This document shows positions 35,837 through 44,793 of a stretch of DNA of 64,000 nt, in pieces. Position 1 is the first letter of the stretch, and each line of letters begins with the position of its first letter. Below the pieces are notes generated by a model that was not told where the DNA came from, did no database searches, and was given only the letters and a program-made list of their open reading frames with translations. This DNA comes from Phyllobacterium sp. T1293 (lineage in GTDB: Bacteria; Pseudomonadota; Alphaproteobacteria; Rhizobiales; Rhizobiaceae), in NCBI RefSeq assembly GCF_020731415.2, contig NZ_CP088273.1:1865001-1929000 (forward strand), read 5' to 3'. The position numbers and the translations under genes are program-made.

Positions 35837-38800
35837 TCAACTCAAAATCATCCGGGCGAATCTGCCCGTACCAATGGTGCCGGAAATCATGGCCACACGA
35901 AAATCGACAGGCGCCGAAAGACTGGCGAAATCAGGCAAACGTTCTGCCACCGGATAAGTCCACTCCGGCTGCGCGACCTCGACAGACCGGATCAATTTGC
36001 CGCTGTTGCGTATTTCAATCCGATAAATTTCGCGGTCTTCGCCCAAGGGGATATCCACCGCCAGCCAGCTATCCGCATCAATTCGGCCACGGCGAATCCA
36101 TGAAACATGCAAGTCACCATTATCGTGCAGCCTGCTCCTGATATGGACTGGTTCGAGCGGTTCAAGTGCCCTGACGCCGCCTGTTGCTGTTACGGTGCTG
36201 AAATAACGGTCTGACAAATCCTGACCCGATGCACCGACACGCCAATGCAAAGCCAATCCGGTTTCGCGCGCCTTCAATCCGGCTGGCAATACCGCTCCAT
36301 CCAGCAGAATGAACACCGCACCTTTTTCTCTTGATTGAAGAGCCTCCCGCTCTGTTCCGCATTGCCCGCGCAATAGCCCCGTCAACCGCCAGTGATCGGG
36401 CGCAATTTCCTGCGCATTGAGGAATTGCAGGATTTCCCAGTGGCCATCCGGCGCTGCGAGGAGTGCCGAATTTGCTCCGTTGAACAGTTGCGCCAATGTG
36501 GTGGATCGCAATTCGCCAAAGTGGAGTTCGACCTCAAGGCTGGCGCTGTTCAGTAAGCGGCCACTAACACCGCCGGGCAGAATGTCCACCAGCCTGCCAA
36601 TCGCTGCACGATCTGCCACCACCGTCCGTGGCTCAAAGCCGGTGTCCTCCGGAGAAGCGTAGATACTGGCGCCTGTCCATGGCCGGGCAAAGGCGGCAAC
36701 ACGCAACTGAGCGACGGGCGTTTCAGCGCCCGGCCACATTGGCAGGTCGCACAGATGGAAGCTGGGGCGCCCGAACACCGCCGATGCTCCCGCTTCGGTC
36801 GAAGCTGGCAATGGCGCATTGTTCGGATAGCTGACATGCCGGGGCAACCCCTTCGCCTCGATCCGCCGTGTCGCCCCATCTTCGATTGACGTAATGATGT
36901 AGTCCTTTACCGGCGCAGTGGTATCAAGCCGGATACGGTCACCCGCTTTGAGCGCTGCATATTTCCACGGCAGTTCGAAATTTGCGGTACGCCGCGCCGC
37001 ACGGCGGCCCTGCATCCAGTTTTCCGCAAGAGATTTTGCCTGCCCCGCATCGAGCATGCCGGGAAGAGCCATGTTTTCCGTTCCCTTGCCGTCCAGCCGC
37101 TCCGCCGATACCATTGCTGCCTGATAGTCCAGCATCGGATCGCGATAGCTGATTTCGACCCGCGCGGGCTGCTCCATTATTTCGTGCAGTTTCCGGCTGA
37201 CCGGTCCCGCGTCCTCAGGTTCGACAAATCCATCAATCAACGGCTTTTGCTTATGCATCCGCGATGCGCTCTGGAAAACCAGCGTCGCTCCCTCTTCGAA
37301 GGCATTGACACCGAAAACCGCCAGCAGTGGTTCAAGAACGGCTCGTGCGCTGGTCGGTTCTTCGACGATGAAACCGCTGACAAAACCATCGGCCCCTTCA
37401 GCATCCACCCGTGTGACGCCGAAATCGGCAAGAACCGCACCGATCAGTTCATCGAGTGCGACACCTGACAGCCTGCCGTTCAACCAATGCCCTGTCATCC
37501 AGTGATCGCCGTCAGACCAGAGTTTACGGTTGAGCGGAAAGGCGGGAAATGGTCTGGTATCCCAAGCCCAGACGTAAATACGGCTTGTATCCAGCATTGC
37601 GCCGCCATGGCTGCGCCAATATTCGAGATGCGCGCGCAAAAAGCGGTTCTGTGCAATATCACTGCGCCCGCGATCGGAGAAATAGGGAAACGCACCCTCT
37701 GACGACTTGGCATCGGGAAAGACATTGGGCTGGTTTGGCCCTTTGTCGACTGCGGGACAGCCAATCTCGGTGAACCATAATGGTTTTCCCATTGGACGCC
37801 ATTCGGTTGGCTTGGCGCTCTCGATTCCAGCCTTGCGGTTGAAATGAGCGTTCTTCCACCAGCTCGCTATATCCTTATAGCGATAGACCCATGGCTTGCC
37901 GGAACCATCCGTGATGGGTGTGCGGCGGCGCGACGTTCGATCCGCATCCGACGCGTAGTACCAGTTAAAACCCTCGCCGCCCGCAATCTGGCCCTGCAAT
38001 GCATCGAGATCACAGGGAGCGGCAAAACCGTCCGGCCCCGAAATACTGTAATCCTCGTCGCGCCAGTCGCTGAGTGGCATGTAATTGTCGATGCCAACAG
38101 CCCCGATGGCCGGATGTGCCCAGAGCGGATCAAGATGGAAATAGACATCTCCGGAACGATCCTGCGGATGGTGGCCGAAATACTCGGTCCAGTCAGCGCC
38201 ATAGGTTAGGGTGCAGCTGCTGCCGAGTACCGCGCGTACATCACCAGCCAAAGCGCAAAGCCCCGCGACAAAGGGAAAGCGGTTATCCTCGTCCCTGATA
38301 ATCGTCAGACTGCACAGCTCCGAACCAAGCAAAAACGCGTCGACACCACCGGCGCAAACGGCAAGATGAGCCAGATGCAGGATGAAGCGGCGATAGCCCC
38401 AGTCATCAGCCTTGCCGTGATAGCCGACATTCTCGCCCTTCACCCGGAACGCGCCGGCGTCGACTGTACCCAAAAATGCGGCCACTTCCCGCGCAGCAGC
38501 AGCCGTACCGTTTACACTACCCTGATGATAGGGTGCGGGATGACAGGTGATGCGACCGCGCCACGGATAGGCCGCCTGCCTTACCCCGCCATAGGGATCT
38601 GGCAGGCTATTGTCAGCCTTTATGTCAAGCATGACAAAGGGATAGAGCGTGACTTTCAGCCCCCTCGCCTTGGCCGAACGGATCGCCTCGACGACGCTGC
38701 GGTCCGACGGCGTACCGCCATAGGCGGCGCAATCATTAACACGTGAAAGCAGATGCGCCTCATGGCGCTTGATATCGCCAGCCCGCCACTCCTCGCTCTC

Positions 38801-39643
38801 GCCATAGCCTTTTCTGTCCATCACACCCGGCCGGACGGCGCAGTGCGCCGCGCGCAGGTCCGTGCCGAACCACGGCACAACAATGGCCACATGCTCAAGA
38901 CGAGGGCAAAGCGATTGGAGTTCATCCAATGAAGCCTGCCAGTCAGTCGCACTCTGCAGGCAATTGCGGTTCAGACCGCGCGTTTCACCATGTGACGGTT
39001 CGCAGGTGACGAGTGAAGGCGACAGACCGAACTCGGTCGCTCCCGGAATGAGCGCGACTGCTTTGAGGTTCTGCGCCAGCGCTCCGACGGCGCGCACCAC
39101 TTCAAACTGAAACTGCGGAACACGATTGCCATGGACTTCAAGCGGAAAGCGCTCAAAAACCACATAGGCTGTGTTGCGATAGGCGGGCGCATTGCCCGTT
39201 CCCTGCTTGGCTTCGATGAGCGGATCGGGCAGTTGCGATGCTGTACCCTTGTAGACACGCATATTAATCGCGCTCTGGTCCACTTCCTTTCCATCGGCCC
39301 AGATACGCCTGACAAAGCTGATTTCCCCTTCCGCAAGGGCAATCGCAAAATTGGCTACATAGGAATAGTTCGTCACCTTCGGCCCGCCCTTGGCGCCGCT
39401 TCTATGGCTGGATTTCACCTCTTCAAACCGCGTCGCCCAGATGAGAGTGCCTGCCAGCCGCACAGCGCCATAGACTTTCGGCAGCGCAGCGCCTTCCTCG
39501 GCGGTCATAGGCCGCATTGATGATAATCGTGCGCCCTCGATATGCTTGGTGCTGGAAAGGGCACGGTCGATCAGATAGCCGCCCGCCGAAAGCAGCGCCC
39601 CGCCAATATATGCACCGATCCCCTGAAGAATAAGCGTTGCCAT
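35837..39643 (-). CDS. GTA baseplate/host-attachment protein (RcGTA g15-like megatron)
   Basis: This 1268-residue protein matches the large GTA tail-tip protein. It has an N-terminal membrane-like glycine segment (ILQGIGAYIGGALLSAGG), the PKVYGAVRLAGTLIWATRFEE stretch, the central TIM-barrel-like glycosidase domain (TYGADWTEYFGH, NYMPLSDW, GKPLWFTEIGCPAVDKGPN), and a C-terminal tail-tip region. In Rhodobacter GTA it forms the baseplate hub and tail tip for attachment. It is the last tail gene, following the peptidase gene after 11 bases. Confidence 0.93.
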   Translation of the reverse strand: MATLILQGIGAYIGGALLSAGGYLIDRALSSTKHIEGARLSSMRPMTAEEGAALPKVYGAVRLAGTLIWATRFEEVKSSHRSGAKGGPKVTNYSYVANFAIALAEGEISFVRRIWADGKEVDQSAINMRVYKGTASQLPDPLIEAKQGTGNAPAYRNTAYVVFERFPLEVHGNRVPQFQFEVVRAVGALAQNLKAVALIPGATEFGLSPSLVTCEPSHGETRGLNRNCLQSATDWQASLDELQSLCPRLEHVAIVVPWFGTDLRAAHCAVRPGVMDRKGYGESEEWRAGDIKRHEAHLLSRVNDCAAYGGTPSDRSVVEAIRSAKARGLKVTLYPFVMLDIKADNSLPDPYGGVRQAAYPWRGRITCHPAPYHQGSVNGTAAAAREVAAFLGTVDAGAFRVKGENVGYHGKADDWGYRRFILHLAHLAVCAGGVDAFLLGSELCSLTIIRDEDNRFPFVAGLCALAGDVRAVLGSSCTLTYGADWTEYFGHHPQDRSGDVYFHLDPLWAHPAIGAVGIDNYMPLSDWRDEDYSISGPDGFAAPCDLDALQGQIAGGEGFNWYYASDADRTSRRRTPITDGSGKPWVYRYKDIASWWKNAHFNRKAGIESAKPTEWRPMGKPLWFTEIGCPAVDKGPNQPNVFPDAKSSEGAFPYFSDRGRSDIAQNRFLRAHLEYWRSHGGAMLDTSRIYVWAWDTRPFPAFPLNRKLWSDGDHWMTGHWLNGRLSGVALDELIGAVLADFGVTRVDAEGADGFVSGFIVEEPTSARAVLEPLLAVFGVNAFEEGATLVFQSASRMHKQKPLIDGFVEPEDAGPVSRKLHEIMEQPARVEISYRDPMLDYQAAMVSAERLDGKGTENMALPGMLDAGQAKSLAENWMQGRRAARRTANFELPWKYAALKAGDRIRLDTTAPVKDYIITSIEDGATRRIEAKGLPRHVSYPNNAPLPASTEAGASAVFGRPSFHLCDLPMWPGAETPVAQLRVAAFARPWTGASIYASPEDTGFEPRTVVADRAAIGRLVDILPGGVSGRLLNSASLEVELHFGELRSTTLAQLFNGANSALLAAPDGHWEILQFLNAQEIAPDHWRLTGLLRGQCGTEREALQSREKGAVFILLDGAVLPAGLKARETGLALHWRVGASGQDLSDRYFSTVTATGGVRALEPLEPVHIRSRLHDNGDLHVSWIRRGRIDADSWLAVDIPLGEDREIYRIEIRNSGKLIRSVEVAQPEWTYPVAERLPDFASLSAPVDFRVAMISGTIGTGRFARMILS

Positions 39644-39654
39644 TCGGATGAATC

Positions 39655-40086
39655 CTATTGGTGATCGGGAAAGGCGAATACTGCCGCAATGCGGTTGCGC
39701 CATTGCGGTACGAGAGCGGATTCCATGACCCGGTGGCTCTCATAAGCATGGATGAAACGATCCGCACCGGTGACAATGCCAAGATGTTTGGCGGCCATCC
39801 CATCGCGCCAGCGGAAGATGATAAGGTCGCCCTCCGCCATCTCGCCAATAGTCTTGGCGGGCATATGCCGGCTGGCCGCCTCAATGAGCGGATCACCCTG
39901 CCCGGCCTCCGCCCAGTCGGCGGAATAAACAGGAACGCATTCCGGCTCGCAGCTATAGAGCGTGCGCCAGATGCCACGCACCAACCCCAGACAATCGCAG
40001 CCCACCTGCCATGTGGAGCCACCATGCCGGTATGGCGTGCCTATCCAGCGCCGTGCCTCGGCGACCACTTCATCAGCAATGGTCAT
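39655..40086 (-). CDS. NlpC/P60 peptidase of the GTA tail (RcGTA g14-like)
   Basis: This 143-residue cell-wall peptidase has catalytic Cys in VGCDCLGLVRG and His in AAKHLGIV, and begins WIGTPYRHGG, as in phage tail NlpC/P60 enzymes that open peptidoglycan during DNA delivery. Its start overlaps the previous gene by four bases. Confidence 0.92.
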   Translation of the reverse strand: MTIADEVVAEARRWIGTPYRHGGSTWQVGCDCLGLVRGIWRTLYSCEPECVPVYSADWAEAGQGDPLIEAASRHMPAKTIGEMAEGDLIIFRWRDGMAAKHLGIVTGADRFIHAYESHRVMESALVPQWRNRIAAVFAFPDHQ

Positions 40087-40949
40087 GACACCAGTGCCCC
40101 ACCGTCAAAATTGCCTGTGCCGTCAGCATAGTTGTAGGCGGCGTCATTGCCGGGAAGATGCGGGAAGCCGCGGAAATTGGTTGCATTGGCAAACTTGGCC
40201 TTGCAGGTGGCAAAGCTCTTGTCGCAGCCCGGCAGAAGCGAGAATACGTCACCAACTTGCATATCAGGAATGGGACCGTCGCGCAGGTCGAGGCGCATGC
40301 CTTCCGCTGACTGTTTCTGGCCGATCACCACCGTGGAACGGCCAGATTGCCAGGTCAGCAAGCCGTTGCGAAACCAGTTCGCATCATGCGCCTGCAACCC
40401 GCTGACAACCAATGCTCTATCCGATATCACGCGAACAATGGTTCCTTTCTGCGCACCGCCCCGATAGGTGCAGCGTGCGTCCCCAAGCTGCGCATCGCAG
40501 AGCCGCGTTATCCGCCGCCCCTTCACCTTGTCCAGATCGACAGCGCTGCTTTTCAGTTCCGCAACAAAACGGCTGCCTGACCGGGTGACTGTGCCTATCC
40601 TTGATCGCCGCAACAATATGCGCTGATCCGGAGCAGTCCAATTGACCAGAAATGTTTCAACGCTGGCATTGTCGAAGGCGCCAGCCTCCACATCTCGTTC
40701 GGTGATACTGAGCGACGACAGGGCGCCTTCAACCTCGGCGCTGTCCACAGCCAATCCCAGAGCACTTGTTGCTTCGCTGGCGGTCAGGCCAGTTTGCGGC
40801 TCACATGCCACGCCATCTATCGTGAGCACCTGATCATGATCGGTGAAACCATGGATAATGCCGTCCGCCCGGCGAATGACCCAGCAAAAACAATGGGTTG
40901 TTACATCTGCCGAAAGATGTGATTCAAGCGCGGCAGGAAGGCGGTTCAT
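40083..40949 (-). CDS. GTA tail hub protein, DUF2163 (RcGTA g13-like)
   Basis: This 288-residue protein begins with the DUF2163 pattern (CFCWVIRRADGIIHGFTDHDQVLTI) and ends with a Cys-rich region (LLPGCDKSFATCKAKFANATNFRGFPHLPGNDAAY) typical of GTA g13. In the GTA structure it is a hub component that binds an iron-sulfur cluster through such cysteines. The ATGA overlap with g12 indicates coupled translation. Confidence 0.93.
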   Translation of the reverse strand: MNRLPAALESHLSADVTTHCFCWVIRRADGIIHGFTDHDQVLTIDGVACEPQTGLTASEATSALGLAVDSAEVEGALSSLSITERDVEAGAFDNASVETFLVNWTAPDQRILLRRSRIGTVTRSGSRFVAELKSSAVDLDKVKGRRITRLCDAQLGDARCTYRGGAQKGTIVRVISDRALVVSGLQAHDANWFRNGLLTWQSGRSTVVIGQKQSAEGMRLDLRDGPIPDMQVGDVFSLLPGCDKSFATCKAKFANATNFRGFPHLPGNDAAYNYADGTGNFDGGALVS

Positions 40950-41575
40950 GCCTTTACCTCGATGATGGGAATGGTCGGGATTTCACCCGCCTGAAAGGAT
41001 TTGATACTGAGGGTCAGCCTGTCCACATCGAAGCGAACGGGAACATCAAAGGCGAAGCCTGCGGTCACAACAGACCCGGCAGGCGGTAATCGTCCCGGCT
41101 GAAACACGATCCTTCCCGTCAAGACATCAACAACAAAGTCGGTGGGCTCCCGCTTCTCCGCGCCTGCGACCGCAACCCGTACCGAGCCGACCTGCGGCTT
41201 GGTGATCGGGCGGATATGATCGCCATAATGCTTGCGCAGCTGGAAGATCGCCTGTTTTCCATCGCCTTGTCCCAGCGCCTGATCTGTAGCGGCAATCGGC
41301 TTTCCTGCCGTAGAGGATTGATGATCAAACGGATCGCGAAACCGGAACGCATGCAGCGAACCGCGCCGCGCTTCAAAGAATGTGAGTACCGTTTCCAGAT
41401 CGGCCAGCGACCGCACGCCCGTTCCCGCATCGTAGTGGTGGCGCGAGGCGGCCCAGCGCGCATTGCGCTGTTCGTGCCCTGAGGTCAGTGACACGATTTC
41501 GTTCTTCCATTCCGGACCACCCGTTGCGCCAAAGGATACGCCGAGCGGAAACCGGATATCATGAAAAGCCTGCAT
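40946..41575 (-). CDS. GTA distal tail protein, DUF2460 (RcGTA g12-like)
   Basis: The 209-residue protein has the DUF2460 start (MQAFHDIRFPLGVSFGATGGPEW) and the GSLHAFRFRDPFDHQS and VTAGFAFDVPVRFDVDRL blocks. It forms the distal end of the tail tube. The start was placed at MQAFHD, where family similarity begins. Confidence 0.92.
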   Translation of the reverse strand: MQAFHDIRFPLGVSFGATGGPEWKNEIVSLTSGHEQRNARWAASRHHYDAGTGVRSLADLETVLTFFEARRGSLHAFRFRDPFDHQSSTAGKPIAATDQALGQGDGKQAIFQLRKHYGDHIRPITKPQVGSVRVAVAGAEKREPTDFVVDVLTGRIVFQPGRLPPAGSVVTAGFAFDVPVRFDVDRLTLSIKSFQAGEIPTIPIIEVKA

Positions 41576-41585
41576 CTCATTGTTC

Positions 41586-42125
41586 CTACAAAGTGCGCGC
41601 GCCGCGACGCACGGCACGCGCCAGCGTGCCGGTCAATTGCGCTTCGGATTTGCGGAAGGAATTGGCATCCGGTGTGTTCACATGCATGACCACCTGCATG
41701 GGCGAGGCACCGCCTTGTGCGGCAACGCCCAGCCTGCCATCGGCACCGCGAGTCAATGGCATGACAGCCTCTGCACCGGCCCCGCCCATCAGTCCGAGCG
41801 ATCCGCCTCCACCGAAATAGGTTGGTCCGGAAACCACGCCGCCCTTGGCAAAGGGCTTTGCGCCGCCCAGCGCCCCGATGAGGTCTGAGAACATGGATGA
41901 ACCCAACCCCTGAAGAGGTTTCATGCCTTCCGTCAAAGCCATGTCCAGCATGCTCTTGCCCAGCTGACGCAGTACATCCCCGAGATCCTTGCCGCTGAGG
42001 GCAGCGCTTTTCAGAGATCCGGATAGAGCGCGGCCGAACTGATCGGAATGGGCCTGCAAGTCCGACAAGGCCTTTTCGAAGCCTGATGTATCGGCATCAA
42101 TCTGCACCATCGTTTTCTCGGTCAT
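41586..42125 (-). CDS. GTA tail tape measure protein (RcGTA g11-like)
   Basis: At 179 residues this is a very short tape measure protein, as in GTAs, matching the short tail. It has a helical N-terminal half (SGFEKALSDLQAHSDQFGRAL, GKSMLDMALTEGM), a glycine-rich hydrophobic centre (AKGGVVSGPTYFGGGGSLGLM) and a C-terminal MHVNTPDANSFRKSE segment. It overlaps the preceding gene by ATGA. Confidence 0.9.
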   Translation of the reverse strand: MTEKTMVQIDADTSGFEKALSDLQAHSDQFGRALSGSLKSAALSGKDLGDVLRQLGKSMLDMALTEGMKPLQGLGSSMFSDLIGALGGAKPFAKGGVVSGPTYFGGGGSLGLMGGAGAEAVMPLTRGADGRLGVAAQGGASPMQVVMHVNTPDANSFRKSEAQLTGTLARAVRRGARTL

Positions 42126-42349
42126 TCCTGTTCCTTATTCATAGTTGGCCCATCGGGAAATTGCTGCATCATCAGCTCGAGAACGGGCCGCGAGGGTCCG
42201 GCGTCCCTTGGCGGCGGCCCGAACGCCGAACAGATTTCCCGTGGTGTCATTGCCCAGAAATCGCGTGTGGAAAGCCGCAGCAGCCCGAATCCTGCTGCCA
42301 TGATGGTCGCCCATGGAAAAGCAGCGGTGGAATCTGCTACGGCATTCAA
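42122..42349 (-). CDS. Phage tail assembly chaperone (RcGTA g10.1-like)
   Basis: This 75-residue protein contains the TAC signature MAAGFGLLRLSTRDFWAMTPREI. It helps tail assembly around the tape measure. The frame starts at TTG 42349, overlapping the previous gene; ATG 42301 is an alternative but would lose the conserved FPW segment. Confidence 0.88.
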   Translation of the reverse strand: MNAVADSTAAFPWATIMAAGFGLLRLSTRDFWAMTPREICSAFGPPPRDAGPSRPVLELMMQQFPDGPTMNKEQE

Positions 42350-42684
42350 GGGTTTGCGGTGGATTGCTCCGGTTTTGATTCACCGAATGTCGCTGCCAGC
42401 AACTGACTGACGATACGCGCAAAACCTGCCGCACCACCCTCGGCTCGCATCTGCGCGACCTCTTCCAGCGATAGGTTATTGCCGCCACCTTTCAGCCCTG
42501 CCGCAATGATCTTGGCTGCATCCCGTGCGGAAATCGGACTAGTTGAAAAACGCTTGAGCAAAGCGCCCATATCACTTGCGGCAAAAGCGTCTTCCAGTTC
42601 CGCCAGTGCGCCAAGCGTCAGACACAGTGTCCATTCGCTTCCATCCAAGGTCGCATTGATTTCACCGCGATGCCGGTTCGCCAT
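42346..42684 (-). CDS. GTA gp10 family tail protein (RcGTA g10-like)
   Basis: This 112-residue protein starts MANRHRGEINATLDG and contains LTLGALAELEDAF, the pattern of the GTA-gp10 family encoded between the tail tube and tape measure genes. It probably acts as an assembly chaperone. Its start overlaps the tail tube stop by one base (TGATG). Confidence 0.9.
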   Translation of the reverse strand: MANRHRGEINATLDGSEWTLCLTLGALAELEDAFAASDMGALLKRFSTSPISARDAAKIIAAGLKGGGNNLSLEEVAQMRAEGGAAGFARIVSQLLAATFGESKPEQSTANP

Positions 42685-43097
42685 CAGACAATCTCCGTGA
42701 AACTGATCAGACCGGCTGACTCCAGCGCGATGTCAAAGGTGACTTCGGAATCGTGTTTGCCTGAATATTCAAGCGCCGTGATCTGGAACGGCCCCTGCAG
42801 GGAACCGAAATCCGGCAGGACGATCTGCCATGTCAGGATATTGCCCGCGAAGAATGTTCGCCGGATCACCGCATCGGACTGCGCATCCTTGAACAGCCCC
42901 GAACCGCTGATCGAAGCGCGTTGCACACCGCTGCCACCCAGCAACTGACGCCAGCGTCCCACTGCATCGGCGTCAGTAACGTCAACCGTTTCCGTGTTAA
43001 AAGCGATACGGTTGGACCGTAGCCCCGCGCAGGTGACGAATTTACCGCCCGAATCCTGCACTTTGAGCAAGATATCCTTGCCTCTCTGAGCGCCCAT
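42684..43097 (-). CDS. GTA major tail tube protein, TP901-1 type (RcGTA g9-like)
   Basis: The 137-residue protein begins MGAQRGKDILLKVQDSGG and has the TVDVTDADAVGRWRQLL block of TP901-1 major tail proteins. It polymerises into the tail tube. GGAGG precedes ATG 43097. It is separated from g8 by 66 bases, the largest gap in the tail part, which may allow extra expression. Confidence 0.93.
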   Translation of the reverse strand: MGAQRGKDILLKVQDSGGKFVTCAGLRSNRIAFNTETVDVTDADAVGRWRQLLGGSGVQRASISGSGLFKDAQSDAVIRRTFFAGNILTWQIVLPDFGSLQGPFQITALEYSGKHDSEVTFDIALESAGLISFTEIV

Positions 43098-43163
43098 TTT
43101 TGAACCTCCTTCAATGCAAAAAGGCACCTCAATGGGTGCCTTGTTTCACTCTATTTATATTGG

Positions 43164-43568
43164 TTAAAGCTCTTCGGTCATCGCGCGGTACCGCATGATA
43201 CCCGCATAACCGCCGCGGCTTTCGGCGGAAAAAGTCTGCGATTGTTCGAGGGTGAAACTGACAAGTCTGTGCCCTTCCAGCTTTAAGGCGAGCAATAGGG
43301 CCAAGCTGTCCAGCCTGCCCATGATCTCAAACACTGTTTTCCTGCCGGTGCCACGATTCCAGATATGCAGCGTCAGAAAATGCTCGCTGCCGCGCTCGGT
43401 AAACGTGCTCCAGTCATAGGTGCTCGTCGTCCCGAAGGTGATATAGGGAAACACAGCCTGCTCCGGCACATGGTCATAGATGCGTCTATGTACCCATTCA
43501 TTCAGAGCAATATCGGTTGTCAGCACCTTGAGCAGCGCTTTTTGCAATTGAAGCCCGGCGCTGGTCAT
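43164..43568 (-). CDS. GTA tail terminator, DUF3168 (RcGTA g8-like)
   Basis: This 134-residue protein has the DUF3168 marks (IYDHVPEQAVFPYITFG and HIWNRGTGRKTVFEIMGRL). It caps the tail and joins it to the head. Its ATG overlaps the stop of a 48-residue gene. Confidence 0.9.
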   Translation of the reverse strand: MTSAGLQLQKALLKVLTTDIALNEWVHRRIYDHVPEQAVFPYITFGTTSTYDWSTFTERGSEHFLTLHIWNRGTGRKTVFEIMGRLDSLALLLALKLEGHRLVSFTLEQSQTFSAESRGGYAGIMRYRAMTEEL

Positions 43569-43711
43569 CGTTCTGGCTTTCGCTTGCCGCCGGCTTTCGG
43601 CTCGTCCCGGATCGGTCGCGACGCGTCTGCTACCTCTTCACACAGCTCAATTTTGCGCCAGCGCAATGTCCGGATGAGATCCGTGATCGTCATCTGCATG
43701 CTGAGTTTCAT
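43565..43711 (-). CDS. 48-residue protein between GTA g7- and g8-like genes
   Basis: The frame runs from ATG 43711, preceded by GGAGG, to TGA at 43565-43567. It overlaps its neighbours by four bases at both ends (ATGA), exactly like the other genes of this operon. The product (MKLSMQMTITDLIRTLRWRK then IELCEEVADA and a basic tail) is a helix followed by a charged, proline-containing end. I do not recognise it. Its tight fit into the operon argues for a real gene. It may be a small head-tail accessory factor. Confidence 0.7.
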   Translation of the reverse strand: MKLSMQMTITDLIRTLRWRKIELCEEVADASRPIRDEPKAGGKRKPER

Positions 43712-44043
43712 AGTCCCTCCTCCCGTGCGCGGCAGATGAGATAACGGCCGGTTTCATCGGGATCATGAATGGTGATGAGCTGGAAGAAGCGGCTACCCCT
43801 GCGCAAGCGCATGCCGCTTTGCAGGTCATCGCGTGACCGCATGGTGATGCGATGGGTAACTTCTGGTAGGCTTTGTTCGCCAAAGAGAACCGTTGCCGCC
43901 CCTACCGGTTCGATATGGGCCCAAAGGGTTGCGATTTCACGCCACTCTTCGACGATCCCATTCACATCGTCATCGACGAGAACGGCGCGTTCCAGCTGCA
44001 GCTCATGCGCCAGTTTACCCGGATCGATAAACAGCGTCGGCAT
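43708..44043 (-). CDS. GTA head-tail adaptor/stopper (RcGTA g7-like)
   Basis: This 111-residue SPP1 gp16-type adaptor contains WREIATLWAHIEP and DETGRYLICRAREE, typical of phage head closure proteins. The start overlaps the connector gene's stop by one base (TGATG), which fixes it against a longer open frame. Confidence 0.9.
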   Translation of the reverse strand: MPTLFIDPGKLAHELQLERAVLVDDDVNGIVEEWREIATLWAHIEPVGAATVLFGEQSLPEVTHRITMRSRDDLQSGMRLRRGSRFFQLITIHDPDETGRYLICRAREEGL

Positions 44044-44603
44044 CACAGGGATATCCTTCGCCACAGGCTTATAGCGCGCTCGAATGCCGGTGTCAGAGAG
44101 ACAGGATGATCGGCGGGGCCAACGGCACCACGAAACTCGTACCAATGGGCAACCAGCGTCATGAGCGCGTGCTTGAGCGCATCCGGCACGTCAAGCCCCG
44201 TTTCCCCGAACCCTGCGATGAAATCAATCTCCAGTCCGCCCAACCCGTCAGCCTCATGGTGCATATGAAGCCGGGCCGGACGCGTAGCTGTTTCCAGATG
44301 CATCTGAGCGATGGGGAGAATGACTGGCACGCCATCAGGCTCGTACGCCGTGACGCAAACAATTGACCGCACCGGATGGCGGTCAATTTTGACCAGATCA
44401 TCTTTTGGCCATTGATCGACATAAAGCCTCTGGGTCTGCTTGATCAAAGCAAGTCCCGTCTGGGCTTCCAGCGTTTCCCGTGCCGCCTTTAGCAGACCGG
44501 AGAGCAACATATCTTCGCCTGTCCCGCTCAATCGCAAAAACTGGCGCAGATCCGCCAGCGCCACCGGCTCCACAGCCGTTGGCTTCACTACAGTTATGGT
44601 CAT
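44043..44603 (-). CDS. GTA head-tail connector (RcGTA g6-like)
   Basis: The 186-residue protein has the gp6-type N-terminal helical pair (ALADLRQFLRLSGTGEDMLLSGLLKAARETLEAQTG) and the IDFIAGFGETGLDVPDALKHALMTLVAHWYE block. It attaches beneath the portal. AGGA precedes ATG 44603. Confidence 0.9.
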   Translation of the reverse strand: MTITVVKPTAVEPVALADLRQFLRLSGTGEDMLLSGLLKAARETLEAQTGLALIKQTQRLYVDQWPKDDLVKIDRHPVRSIVCVTAYEPDGVPVILPIAQMHLETATRPARLHMHHEADGLGGLEIDFIAGFGETGLDVPDALKHALMTLVAHWYEFRGAVGPADHPVSLTPAFERAISLWRRISL

Positions 44604-44650
44604 GGAATTTCCTGAATTAATGAGGCGATTGCATAATCAACGTGCGCCCT

Positions 44651-44768
44651 CGTGGTTCGACAGGCTCACCATGAGGGAGATGGGTGATGAAAGGGAGCCA
44701 AGTTCTGCAACCTTTGCAATTGGCTTTACAGCCACCCATTTCCCTCATCCTGAGCTTGTCGAAGGGCG
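44651..44768. repeat. Inverted-repeat element, copy 4, inside the GTA cluster
   Basis: Arms 44651-44680 and about 44739-44768 match the 30-bp family, the right arm having diverged at the centre and end. The spacer shares with copy 1 the words AAGGGAGC, TTCTGCAAC and TTACAGC. It occupies the 190-base gap between the capsid gene and the connector gene and would form a hairpin in the GTA transcript. Confidence 0.8.
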
Positions 44769-44793
44769 CACAATGTTCATGCAGCGCTAAGGA

